A stretch of DNA of 64,000 nucleotides, taken from NCBI RefSeq assembly GCF_002760655.1, contig NZ_PDOC01000002.1, positions 124,001 through 188,000 of the forward strand, read 5' to 3'. Of this stretch, positions 1 through 7,616 are shown in pieces. The DNA comes from Massilia eurypsychrophila (lineage in GTDB: Bacteria; Pseudomonadota; Gammaproteobacteria; Burkholderiales; Burkholderiaceae_D). A program made the position numbers and the translations under genes. The notes under the pieces were generated by a model. The model saw only the letters and a program-made list of their open reading frames with translations. It was not told the DNA's origin and did no database searches. Numbering within the stretch: the first letter of the stretch is position 1; every line of letters begins with the position of its first letter.

Positions 1-111
1 CTCGCCCCAGTGCTTGCGATAGCCAGGTTCGCGCAGGCCGCGCCACGACAGGCGCGCCAGCACCAGCGGCAGCGTCAGATACCAAAGGGCGGTGTAGGTC
101 GAGCGCTTCAT
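1..111 (-). CDS. waaA: 3-deoxy-D-manno-octulosonic acid (Kdo) transferase, N-terminal fragment
   Basis: This is the first 37 codons of a minus-strand gene that runs off the left edge of the window. The start is the ATG at 111-109. The visible N-terminus begins MKRSTYTALWYL and continues with an RLSWRGLREPGYRKHWGE region. That combination of a membrane-anchor segment followed by REPGYRKHWGE is characteristic of WaaA/KdtA, which adds Kdo to lipid A at the inner membrane. Its ATG overlaps the TGA of the upstream waaC by four bases (ATGA), so the two are probably translationally coupled. The catalytic GT-B domains lie outside the window. The identification rests on the short N-terminus plus the LPS-core neighbour. 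Confidence 0.8.
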   Translation of the reverse strand, partial: MKRSTYTALWYLTLPLVLARLSWRGLREPGYRKHWGE

Positions 112-1097
112 GGCGCCGCCATCAGCCGCGCGGCGGCGGCAGTGACTTCCGGCACCGACGGCGGCGCGCCCTGCTCGCCGAGGTTGACGATGCGCGGCGA
201 CCAGTTGCCCTCGGTCTTCCACTTCGGCGAGTCGCAATACAGTTCGATGGTCGGGCGCACGAAGGCGGCGGCGATGTGGGTCAGGCCGGTGTCGACGCCG
301 ATTGCCAGCGCGGCGTTGCGCGCCAGCGTCACCGCCTCGTCCATCGACAGTTTCGGCAGCACCACCGCGTTCGGCACGCCGGCGGCGATCAGTTCGGCCT
401 CGCGCTTCTCGCCTTCCGAGCCCCATGCCAGCAGCACCGGCATCGGCGCCAGTGCCAGGCCAGTGGCGATCCAGTTCGCCGCCGGCCACTTCTTGGCCTC
501 GCGCGCGGTACCGTGGAAGAACACCGCGTATGGCGCGGCCGGCATCCATTGCGGGCGGTTCGACAGGTCCGGCGCCGGCAGGCCGAAGTCGGGCGCGCTG
601 TCGACCGGATAGCCAAGCGCGGCGCCGGCCACCAGCCGGCCGCGCGCCACCGCGTGGGTACGCGGATCGAGCTTGATGCTGTCGGTGTGGAAGATGCGCG
701 AGATGCCCTCGTAGCCGGAGCCTTCGCTGCCGTTTGCCAGGCCTACCTTGCGCCCGCCGGGGGCCAGGCGCGCCGCGCCCATGATGATGCCGGTCTTGAG
801 CAGGCCCTGGGTGTCGAACACGTAGTCGTAGCGTTCGGCGCGCAGGGTACGGAAAAAAGCGGCGATTTCGGCGCGCGTGGCTTTGCTGGTGAGGCTCTTG
901 CGCCAGCGCCGCAGCGCGAACGGGATGACCTTGCGCACGTGCGGGTTGAGCCGCACCAGGCTGACGTAGCCCTCTTCCACTACCCAGTCGATCGCCGCGC
1001 CCGGATGGCGGCGCAGGATGTCGGCCACCATCGGCAGGTTGTGCAGCACGTCGCCCAGCGACGACACCCGTACCAGCAGGATCTTCAACGGCGTCAA
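108..1097 (-). CDS. waaC: lipopolysaccharide heptosyltransferase I
   Basis: The 329-residue glycosyltransferase family 9 protein adds the first L-glycero-D-manno-heptose to Kdo2-lipid A on the cytoplasmic face of the inner membrane. The N-terminus KILLVRVSSLGDVLHNLP is the family signature. The C-terminal half contains GVDTGLTHIAAAF, the conserved nucleotide-sugar binding segment with the D-T-G-L-x-H core. The start is a TTG at 1097, and a second TTG at 1088 would begin directly at KILLV. No ATG or clear ribosome binding site decides between them. It lies four bases downstream of the phosphomannomutase stop and overlaps waaA, so it sits mid-operon in an LPS inner-core cluster. Confidence 0.92.
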   Translation of the reverse strand: MTPLKILLVRVSSLGDVLHNLPMVADILRRHPGAAIDWVVEEGYVSLVRLNPHVRKVIPFALRRWRKSLTSKATRAEIAAFFRTLRAERYDYVFDTQGLLKTGIIMGAARLAPGGRKVGLANGSEGSGYEGISRIFHTDSIKLDPRTHAVARGRLVAGAALGYPVDSAPDFGLPAPDLSNRPQWMPAAPYAVFFHGTAREAKKWPAANWIATGLALAPMPVLLAWGSEGEKREAELIAAGVPNAVVLPKLSMDEAVTLARNAALAIGVDTGLTHIAAAFVRPTIELYCDSPKWKTEGNWSPRIVNLGEQGAPPSVPEVTAAAARLMAAP

Positions 1098-1101
1098 ATC
1101 G

Positions 1102-2478
1102 TCAGAACGGCAGTTCGGCGTCGGGCCGCACGGCGACGATCGCGCGCTTGAATTCGGCCTGGATGCGAGCCAGCGATTCGTGCGTCTCGGCCTCGAACCG
1201 CATCACCACCACCGGCGTGGTGTTGGACGAACGCGCCAGGCCGAAGCCGTCGGCGTATTCGACGCGCAGGCCGTCGATCGTGATGATCCGCTCGTTGCCC
1301 GGGAACGGGTCGGCGCGCAGCTTGTCGATCAGGGCGACGTTCTCGCCTTCGGCCAGCTCCAGGTGCAGCTCAGGGGTGCTAACCGACTGCGGCAAGGCGT
1401 TCAGCACGGCCGACGGATCGGCCTCGCGCGTGAGCAGTTCGAGCAGGCGGGCGCCGGAATACAGGCCGTCGTCGAAACCGTACCAGCGGTCGGAGAAGAA
1501 GATATGCCCGCTCATTTCGCCGCCCAGCGGGGCGCCGGTCTCGCGCAGCTTGGCCTTGACCAGCGAGTGGCCGGTCTTCCACATCAGCGGCTGGCCGCCA
1601 TGCCTGGCGATCCATGGCGCCAGGTGGCGCGTGCACTTGACGTCGTACAGGATCTGCGCGCCCGGGTGGCGCGTCAGCACGTCGGCGGCGAACAGCATCA
1701 TCTGGCGGTCCGGATAGATGATCTGGCCGTCCTTGGTGACGACGCCGAGGCGGTCGCCGTCGCCGTCGAAGGCGATGCCGATTTCGGCGTCGGAATCGCG
1801 CAGGCAGCGGATCAGGTCCTGCAGGTTCTCGGGATGGGCCGGATCGGGGTGGTGATTCGGGAACGTGCCGTCGACTTCGCAGAACAGTTCGATGACGTCG
1901 CAGCCCATGCCGCGAAACAGGTCGCCGGCGAAGGCGCCGGCCACGCCGTTGCCGCAGTCGACCGCGATCTTGATCGGGCGCGCCAGCTTGACGTCGCCGA
2001 TGATGCGCTGCAGGTAGTCGGCGCGGATGTCGTGGGTGCTGTAGGCGCCCGGTTCGCCGGCGGCTCCGCTGTCCTCGCGGATGCTGTCGTACAGCGCGGT
2101 GATGGTGACGCCGTGAATCGCTTCGCCGGCCAGCACCATCTTGAAGCCGTTGTAGTCGGGCGGATTGTGGCTGCCGGTGACCATGATGCCCGACTGCGCG
2201 CCCGTGACCTTGGTGCCGTAGTAGACCATCGGGGTGGCGACCACGCCGAGGTCGATGACGTCGACGCCGGCCGATTGCAGGCCGCGCGCCAGCGCGGCGG
2301 CCAGTTCCGGTCCCGACAGGCGGCCGTCGCGGCCGATCACGACACAGCGCTCGCCCTTGGCCAGCACGGCCTGGCCAAAGGCGCGGCCGATCTTGTGCGC
2401 CACGCCGGCATCGAGCGTCCTGCCGATCACGCCGCGGATGTCATAGGCCTTGAAAATCGATTTTGAAAGCGCAACCAT
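1102..2478 (-). CDS. manB: phosphomannomutase/phosphoglucomutase (AlgC/ManB type)
   Basis: This 458-residue alpha-D-phosphohexomutase interconverts hexose 6-phosphates and hexose 1-phosphates. It supplies mannose-1-P or glucose-1-P for LPS and exopolysaccharide. The phosphoserine loop TGSHNPPDYNG (Ser103), the metal-binding DGDGDR and the sugar-binding GEMSGHIFF are all present in the expected order, and the length is normal for the AlgC family (about 460). The ATG at 2478 is preceded by an AAGGTAG-like ribosome binding site. waaC follows four bases downstream, consistent with a shared transcript feeding LPS synthesis. Whether mannose or glucose is the main substrate cannot be read from the sequence. 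Confidence 0.92.
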   Translation of the reverse strand: MVALSKSIFKAYDIRGVIGRTLDAGVAHKIGRAFGQAVLAKGERCVVIGRDGRLSGPELAAALARGLQSAGVDVIDLGVVATPMVYYGTKVTGAQSGIMVTGSHNPPDYNGFKMVLAGEAIHGVTITALYDSIREDSGAAGEPGAYSTHDIRADYLQRIIGDVKLARPIKIAVDCGNGVAGAFAGDLFRGMGCDVIELFCEVDGTFPNHHPDPAHPENLQDLIRCLRDSDAEIGIAFDGDGDRLGVVTKDGQIIYPDRQMMLFAADVLTRHPGAQILYDVKCTRHLAPWIARHGGQPLMWKTGHSLVKAKLRETGAPLGGEMSGHIFFSDRWYGFDDGLYSGARLLELLTREADPSAVLNALPQSVSTPELHLELAEGENVALIDKLRADPFPGNERIITIDGLRVEYADGFGLARSSNTTPVVVMRFEAETHESLARIQAEFKRAIVAVRPDAELPF

Positions 2479-2688
2479 ATTATTGTCTACCTTGAATTAA
2501 ACGCGGCGTAACGGCAAAAAGCGCGCAGTCCCATAAAACACGGGATCGGCGGCGCCGTCGGGAAGATGGAAGGGTATTGTAGCGGCAAGCGGGGTAGTTG
2601 GGAATTGCGTACCCGCCGTTCCTGCCGCTACGGGGCAGCAATTACGTTGAAAACTGCCTGGGCCGGCCGGAATCGGCCTGAAAACGAA

Positions 2689-3000
2689 CTAGACGCGCAG
2701 CTTGTCGATCGATTTGCCGCCTTCGACCCATTCCTTGACCCATTTAGGCTGGCGGCCACGGCCGGTCCACTGCTGCGACGAATTGTCCGGATGGCGGAAG
2801 CGCACTGCGACCGTTCCGGTCTTGGCGCGGATACCGGCTGCCATCAGGTCTTTCAACGGTACGCCAACACTCTGGGCGATCGCCAGGATTTGCTCGCGTG
2901 CTTTCGCCACTTCCAGGTGTTCGCGCTTTTTCATTTCCTGCTTGATCTGATCTTGCAGATTACGCAAATCGCCGACCGACATATTTGACAGATCCATCAT
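2689..3000 (-). CDS. H-NS family nucleoid-associated protein
   Basis: A 103-residue H-NS/MvaT-superfamily histone-like protein. The N-terminal half is predicted helix/coiled coil (DLRNLQDQIKQEMKKREHLE) and would mediate oligomerisation. The C-terminal half carries the H-NS DNA-binding loop QWTGRGRQPKWVKEW. Such proteins bind curved AT-rich DNA and silence transcription. Two tandem ATG codons open the frame. The AAGGA ribosome binding site sits only three bases from the first but six from the second (2997), so a 102-residue product starting MDLSN is at least as likely. It stands alone, with about 210 bp to manB and an AT-rich 79-bp upstream spacer that probably contains its promoter. Confidence 0.9.
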   Translation of the reverse strand: MMDLSNMSVGDLRNLQDQIKQEMKKREHLEVAKAREQILAIAQSVGVPLKDLMAAGIRAKTGTVAVRFRHPDNSSQQWTGRGRQPKWVKEWVEGGKSIDKLRV

Positions 3001-3079
3001 CGTTCCTTAAAAGTGGGTTAAACCGGGAATAAGTGAATTCTCACCAATTGTCGCAATATACTACATCCGCGATTAAATG

Positions 3080-4174
3080 CTAGTCCTTCTTGCGCCAGAT
3101 AAGCCAGCGTGGCGACTTAAATCGAACGATACGCGCATACAACCACACGTAGCTGACAATAAACAATAAACAGAAAAAAATCAACACGCCGGTATTCCGC
3201 CAAAACATCGTCGCCGGAATAACCGCCATCAGCGAGAGCAGCCACAGATACGGCGATGTCAGCGCATTCCGGCGCATCAAGGCGCGCGCTTCCTTGCGCC
3301 CCACTGCCCATTGCACGATGCGCCGAAATATCAGGCTGTGCAGGTGAATACCGTCGGGCATCGCGGGCGATTTACCGCGCACGAACATGCGTCGATAAGC
3401 CGAGAATACCGTCTCGAATGCGGGATAAATAAGCAGCAGCGCCGCATACCATGTCGATACCTGCGGATTGCGCAACACCAGCAGCAGCGCCAGCTCGGCG
3501 AGCATGAAGCCGAGGAAGTAGGCGCCGCCGTCGCCGAGGAATATCAGCCCTACCGGGTAGTTCCAGATCAGGAACCCGGCAGTCGCACCGGCCACCATCA
3601 GCGCCGTCACCACGATGAACATATCGCCGACCTGGGCGGCGACATAGGCGAGCGAAATGAGCATGCAGATCGTCACCACGCTGGCCAGCCCATTGAAGCC
3701 GTCGATAATATTGACCGCATTGGCAATGCCGGCCACCGCCAGTACCGTCAGCGGCAGCACCAGCCAGGCATACTGGAGCGAAATGGAACCGAACGGCAGA
3801 TCGATCCGGTCGATTTTCGCTTCGAGCAAGTAATAACCCAGCAGCGCGGCCAGCATGGTTAATATCAGGCGCCGCGTGGCGCTGACATTGCCGGTATAGT
3901 CTTCGAGAATCCCGCCGATAAAGGCGATCGACGCGCAGCCCAGCAGCGTTAACATGGACGGGCCCATCGCCGGCACCCGCCAGATCGAAATGAGCGCGCT
4001 GATCACCACCGCGACGAAAATCGGCAGGCCGCCAATCCGCGCCACGCTATGCGCGTGGACCCGTTGCACCGCATCGAAATCGGCATCGAGCGCGCGGCCA
4101 TGCAAACTGACGTGCTTGATTACCAGCAAAGTCAGCAGAGCCGAACAAACAAAGCTCACGAGGAAAGAAAACAT
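3080..4174 (-). CDS. undecaprenyl-phosphate glycosyl-1-phosphate transferase (WecA/MraY family)
   Basis: A 364-residue polytopic membrane protein of about ten helices that transfers a sugar-1-phosphate from a UDP-sugar to undecaprenyl phosphate, starting O-antigen or exopolysaccharide synthesis. Family motifs are NAVNIIDGFNGLAS (residues 152-165), FLGDGG (212-217) and the cytoplasmic HLHS (277-280). The first acidic pair, usually DD, reads ED at 91-92 (GGILEDYTG). The length and the HLHS loop favour WecA/WbpL-like enzymes over MraY, which also has its own cell-wall cluster elsewhere. The sugar used (GlcNAc, FucNAc or QuiNAc) cannot be decided. It lies 228 bp downstream of rfbD on the same strand. 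Confidence 0.85.
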   Translation of the reverse strand: MFSFLVSFVCSALLTLLVIKHVSLHGRALDADFDAVQRVHAHSVARIGGLPIFVAVVISALISIWRVPAMGPSMLTLLGCASIAFIGGILEDYTGNVSATRRLILTMLAALLGYYLLEAKIDRIDLPFGSISLQYAWLVLPLTVLAVAGIANAVNIIDGFNGLASVVTICMLISLAYVAAQVGDMFIVVTALMVAGATAGFLIWNYPVGLIFLGDGGAYFLGFMLAELALLLVLRNPQVSTWYAALLLIYPAFETVFSAYRRMFVRGKSPAMPDGIHLHSLIFRRIVQWAVGRKEARALMRRNALTSPYLWLLSLMAVIPATMFWRNTGVLIFFCLLFIVSYVWLYARIVRFKSPRWLIWRKKD

Positions 4175-4402
4175 TAATTAATCAATATAGGCAAAGACGC
4201 GGTCGGATTGCTGTCCCGACCGGAAACGTTGAGGGTCGCTGCTGAAATCGGCAATGCGCGATTGTACCGGATTACGAGTGCCCGTTTAAGCAAGTAATTC
4301 AGTGTAAGGGCGCCTCGCCTGGGCAATTTGCGGTAAGTCGGGATTTTCGCGAGGCGGGCATTGCAACGGCGGGGGCCCGCTGCAGGCGCACATTCGGCGC
4401 CA
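4175..4402. other. intergenic spacer between rfbD and the WecA-like gene
   Basis: This 228-bp spacer carries no convincing gene. The only open frame across it has unrelated composition and overlaps the end of rfbD. It contains a possible inverted repeat with 8-bp arms (CGCCTCGC near 4310 and GCGAGGCG near 4350) and a GC palindrome near 4370. There is no T-tract, so I do not call a terminator. The promoter of the WecA-like gene may lie in the AT-rich stretch next to its start. Confidence 0.4.
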
Positions 4403-5260
4403 TTATCCCAGGCACAGCCGCAACGCTTCACGCCAATCGGGTAGCCGGCAAAAGCGCTGCGTGAGGCGTCCGCAGTGCATTACCGAATTGCGCGGGCGGG
4501 TCGCCGTCGCCGGCCACTGGTCGCTGGTAATCGGCGCCACCGTGCAATCGATGCCCGCCTCTGCCACGATTGCCTCGGCAAAGCCGTGCCAGCTGGTCTG
4601 CCCCGCGCTGGCGACGTGATAGATGCCGCCGTGCTGTTGCCACCAGCCGGGCCCGCCAGCCTGCGCCTGCGCCAGCATCAGCGCGGTGGTGTCGGCGACG
4701 CTGCGGCTCCAGGTCGGCGCACCGGCCTGGTCGCTGACGACGCGCAGCGCGGCGCCTTCGGCGGCAAGGCGCAGCATCGTCGTCAGGAAATTGTCGCCGC
4801 GGGTGCCGTAGACCCAGCTGGTGCGCAGAATCAGGTGGGCGCCGCCGCCGGCCGCGACGGCCTGCTCGCCGGCAAGCTTGCTCTGTCCATACACATTCAG
4901 CGGATTGGCCGCGTCGGTCTCGACGTAGGCGCCCGACTTGTGGCCGTCGAATACGTAGTCGGTCGAATAATGCACCATCGGCGCGCCGAGCGCGGCTGCC
5001 TCGCGCGCCAGCAGCCCGGGCGCCTCGGCGTTGATGCGAAACGCCAGCGCCGGCTCGCGCTCGGCGCGGTCGACCGCGGTGTAGCCGGCGGCATTGACGA
5101 CCATTCCCGGGCGCAGCGTGCGCATGACGTCACGCACCTGGCCGAGGTCCGACAGATCCATCTGCGCGCGCGTGACGGCGACCACCTCGCCCAGAGCCTG
5201 CAGGCTGCGCTCGAGCTGGTAACCGACCTGGCCGCTGGCGCCGGTCAGCAGGATTTTCAT
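4403..5260 (-). CDS. rfbD: dTDP-4-dehydrorhamnose reductase
   Basis: A 285-residue extended short-chain dehydrogenase catalysing the last step of dTDP-L-rhamnose synthesis. The Rossmann motif GASGQVGYQL is at residues 7-16 and the YxxxK catalytic pair is Tyr124/Lys128 in NVYGQSKLAGE. STDYVFDG is also typical. The start is the ATG at 5260, inside a longer open frame whose extra N-terminus is low-quality sequence from overlap with rfbC. The ATG overlaps the rfbC TGA by four bases (ATGA). The partner genes rfbB and rfbA, which usually precede them, are absent here. Confidence 0.94.
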   Translation of the reverse strand: MKILLTGASGQVGYQLERSLQALGEVVAVTRAQMDLSDLGQVRDVMRTLRPGMVVNAAGYTAVDRAEREPALAFRINAEAPGLLAREAAALGAPMVHYSTDYVFDGHKSGAYVETDAANPLNVYGQSKLAGEQAVAAGGGAHLILRTSWVYGTRGDNFLTTMLRLAAEGAALRVVSDQAGAPTWSRSVADTTALMLAQAQAGGPGWWQQHGGIYHVASAGQTSWHGFAEAIVAEAGIDCTVAPITSDQWPATATRPRNSVMHCGRLTQRFCRLPDWREALRLCLG

Positions 5261-5802
5261 CGGAACACGTCGGCGTCGGCCAGCAGGCAGCCGGCGCTGT
5301 CCTTGGCCGAGACGATCGGCGCGCCGCTGATGGGCCAGTCGATCGCCAGCGCGGCATCGCTCCACAGGATCGAGCGTTCATGCTCGGGCGCCCAGTAATC
5401 GGTGGTCTTGTACAGGCACTCGGCGCTGTCGCTGGTGACGACGAAGCCGTGCGCGAATCCCGGCGGCACCCAGACCTGGCGGCGGTTCTCGGCCGACAGC
5501 TCGACCCCGACCCAGCGGCCGAAAAACGGCGATTGCGCGCGCAGGTCGACGACGACGTCGAACACGGCGCCGGCGATCACGCGCACCAGCTTGCCCTGCG
5601 GCTGGTCGATCTGGTAATGCAGGCCGCGCAACACGTTGCGGGCCGAACGGGTGTGGTTATCCTGGATAAAATTGACGCGCTGCCCCGTCAGTTCATGGAA
5701 CCGGCGGGCATTGAAGCTTTCAAAGAAGAAGCCGCGGTCGTCGCCGTACACCTGCGGCTCGAATACCAGCACTTCGGGTATGGCGGTGGGCGTCACTTTC
5801 AT
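5257..5802 (-). CDS. rfbC: dTDP-4-dehydrorhamnose 3,5-epimerase
   Basis: A 181-residue cupin-fold epimerase that converts dTDP-4-keto-6-deoxyglucose to dTDP-4-keto-L-rhamnose. Family residues seen are YGDDRGFFFESF (19-30), the catalytic His62 in LRGLHYQ, and YKTTDYW near 131-137. The length matches the family (about 180). The ATG at 5802 was chosen because homology begins here and an AGGAAGAGG ribosome binding site lies just upstream. It is the first gene of an rfbC-rfbD pair and is divergent from apaH, with 124 bp between them that must hold both promoters. Confidence 0.94.
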   Translation of the reverse strand: MKVTPTAIPEVLVFEPQVYGDDRGFFFESFNARRFHELTGQRVNFIQDNHTRSARNVLRGLHYQIDQPQGKLVRVIAGAVFDVVVDLRAQSPFFGRWVGVELSAENRRQVWVPPGFAHGFVVTSDSAECLYKTTDYWAPEHERSILWSDAALAIDWPISGAPIVSAKDSAGCLLADADVFR

Positions 5803-5926
5803 CTCAATACCTCTTCCTGTAGAGCCTGCGGCAGATCGTGACCTGGCGTCGAAGTCGCCAAAAGTGGTCGAAACCGTAATTCTATGTGAAACTTGCGGCC
5901 CGACCGCCATTAAAATCGCCAACGCC

Positions 5927-6781
5927 ATGAAAACCTACGCCATCGGCGACCTGCAGGGCTGCGCCCACGAAGCCCAGGTGCTGCTCAACCGAATTGCCGA
6001 CGACGCCGGCTTTGACGCCGGCGTCGTCTTCGTCGGCGACCTGGTCAACCGCGGGCCGGCCTCGCTGGAGGCGCTGCGCCGAGTGATGGCGCTGTGCGAG
6101 GCGAGCGGCGGGCGGATCGAGGCGGTGCTCGGCAACCACGACCTGCACCTGCTGGCGGTCGCCTGCGGCGCCCAGGCGCTGTCGAAATCGGACACCCTCG
6201 ACGAGATCCTCGCCGCGCCCGACCGCGAACGCCTGGTCGAGTGGCTGCGCCGGCGTCCGCTGGCGCTGCTGGCCGGCGGCCACCTGCTGGTGCACGCCGG
6301 CGTCTGTCCGCAATGGAGCTCGGCGCGCACCATCGAGCTGGCCGCCGAAGTGGCGGCGGTACTGCGCGGACCGGACTGGATCGCCTTCCTCGGCCAGATG
6401 TACGGCAACGCACCAAACCGCTGGGACGACAGCCTGACCGGCGCCGCGCGCCTGCGCTGCATCGTCAATACACTGACGCGCATGCGCTTCTGCCAGAGCG
6501 ATGGCACGATGGAGTTCGGTATCAAGGACAGCGGCGGCGCACCGGAAGGATCCGGCCTGCTACCCTGGTTCGACCTGCCGGACCGGCGCACCCGCGGCGA
6601 AGTGACGGTGGTGTTCGGCCACTGGTCGGCGATGGGATTGCTGTTGCGTGACGACGTGGTGGGGCTCGACAGCGGCTGCGTGTGGGGCGGCAAACTGTCC
6701 GCCGTGTGCCTGGACGATCGTTCGCTGCTGCAGGTGGACTGCCCCGAGTACAAGCCGCACAGCGGCAAGCAGAAAACCTAG
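5927..6781 (+). CDS. apaH: symmetrical bis(5'-nucleosyl)-tetraphosphatase
   Basis: A 284-residue calcineurin-like phosphoesterase that hydrolyses Ap4A to two ADP and can remove Np4 caps from RNA. Metal-binding motifs are GDLQGC (7-12), GDLVNRGP (37-44) and GNHD (69-72), followed by a later HAGV and a GHW motif. The start at 5927 gives the canonical MKTYAIGDLQGC. The open frame extends further upstream, but only into the divergent spacer and antisense of rfbC. Its TAG stop at 6779-6781 overlaps the TAG of the convergent acyltransferase gene within a shared CTAG, leaving no terminator between them. Confidence 0.95.
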   Translation: MKTYAIGDLQGCAHEAQVLLNRIADDAGFDAGVVFVGDLVNRGPASLEALRRVMALCEASGGRIEAVLGNHDLHLLAVACGAQALSKSDTLDEILAAPDRERLVEWLRRRPLALLAGGHLLVHAGVCPQWSSARTIELAAEVAAVLRGPDWIAFLGQMYGNAPNRWDDSLTGAARLRCIVNTLTRMRFCQSDGTMEFGIKDSGGAPEGSGLLPWFDLPDRRTRGEVTVVFGHWSAMGLLLRDDVVGLDSGCVWGGKLSAVCLDDRSLLQVDCPEYKPHSGKQKT

Positions 6782-7500
6782 GCCAGCGCCCCGGCGATGG
6801 CCTGTTGCGCGCCGGCGGCCAGCTCGCGCCGATGGGCGCCGCTGGCGTCGAACGGCGCCAGGCACACCAGGCGCGCGCGCACGGCGCTGCCCGACAGAAT
6901 CGCCATGATGCTTTGGGCGAAGGTCATGTCGCCGATGAACTCGACCGATGGATGCAGCGCGCCGCCGGCGTCGAGGTATTCGAGCGCGTACGGCTGCACC
7001 ATCACGCCGGCGTCGATCGCCGCTTCGAACAGGTTGGCGTGAAACGGCAGCAAGGCGCCCTGCAAGGCGGTGGTCCCTTCGGGGAAAAACGCTACCCGCT
7101 CGCCCAGGCCAAGACTGGCGACGATACCCTTGAAGGTATGGCGCAGGTCGCGCCGGCTGCCGCGCGCGATGAACACGGTGCCGGCCTGCGCCACCAGCCA
7201 GCCGAGCACCGGCCAGGCGCGGATCTCGGACTTGGCGACGAAGCGGCAGGGATACAGCGAGTTGATGACGAAGATGTCGAGCCAGGAGACGTGGTTGGCC
7301 ACCACCAGCGCATGCTCGAGCGCGGCGCCTTGCTGCTCCAGGCTGACGCCGCAAATAGCAAGCAGGCGGCGCGACCAGACGCGGATGCGCGCTTGCCGGC
7401 GCGCGCTGCCGACCCAGGGGAACACCAGAGCGCAAACGGCCAGGCCCTCGGTCAGGTGGAGAAAAATGCGGAACAGGCGAACGGCAGGCTTGAGTTTCAA
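6778..7500 (-). CDS. plsC: 1-acyl-sn-glycerol-3-phosphate acyltransferase (PlsC family)
   Basis: A 240-residue membrane-associated acyltransferase of phospholipid synthesis, making phosphatidic acid from lysophosphatidic acid. The catalytic NHVSWLD motif (H70-x4-D75) and FPEGT (139-143) are intact, and an N-terminal hydrophobic segment covers roughly residues 10-30. The best start is a TTG at 7500, since the upstream frame has no family-like sequence and no nearby ATG. It is the last gene of the pyr-associated operon, 116 bp after the PyrC-like gene. A related lyso-ornithine lipid acyltransferase role is possible. Confidence 0.87.
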   Translation of the reverse strand: MKLKPAVRLFRIFLHLTEGLAVCALVFPWVGSARRQARIRVWSRRLLAICGVSLEQQGAALEHALVVANHVSWLDIFVINSLYPCRFVAKSEIRAWPVLGWLVAQAGTVFIARGSRRDLRHTFKGIVASLGLGERVAFFPEGTTALQGALLPFHANLFEAAIDAGVMVQPYALEYLDAGGALHPSVEFIGDMTFAQSIMAILSGSAVRARLVCLAPFDASGAHRRELAAGAQQAIAGALA

Positions 7501-7569
7501 ATGGCACCAATGGGAACAGCTGGTGCAGTCATCGCGCTGCGCAGCAGCGAGGATTCTACCGTCATGCGC

Positions 7570-7602
7570 GGCGGCGCGCGAATAAAACCGCCGCGCGCCG
7601 CC
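7570..7602. repeat. GC-rich hairpin between pyrC-like and plsC
   Basis: A perfect inverted repeat with 11-bp arms (GGCGGCGCGCG at 7570-7580 and its complement at 7592-7602) and an 11-base loop lies in the 116-bp spacer of an otherwise overlapping operon. No T-tract follows on the minus strand, so it is not a standard intrinsic terminator. It could slow polymerase, stabilise the upstream mRNA or be a processing site. Confidence 0.55.
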
Positions 7603-7616
7603 CGCAACTGTGGTGT

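Noticed and set aside
2566-2988. Plus-strand frame opposite the H-NS gene
   Set aside because: The minus-strand frame encodes a textbook H-NS C-terminus with a ribosome binding site; the plus-strand frame is its shadow.
4174-4431. 85-codon minus-strand frame between rfbD and the WecA-like gene
   Set aside because: It overlaps the rfbD end and starts inside it, lacks a ribosome binding site and has no recognisable motif.
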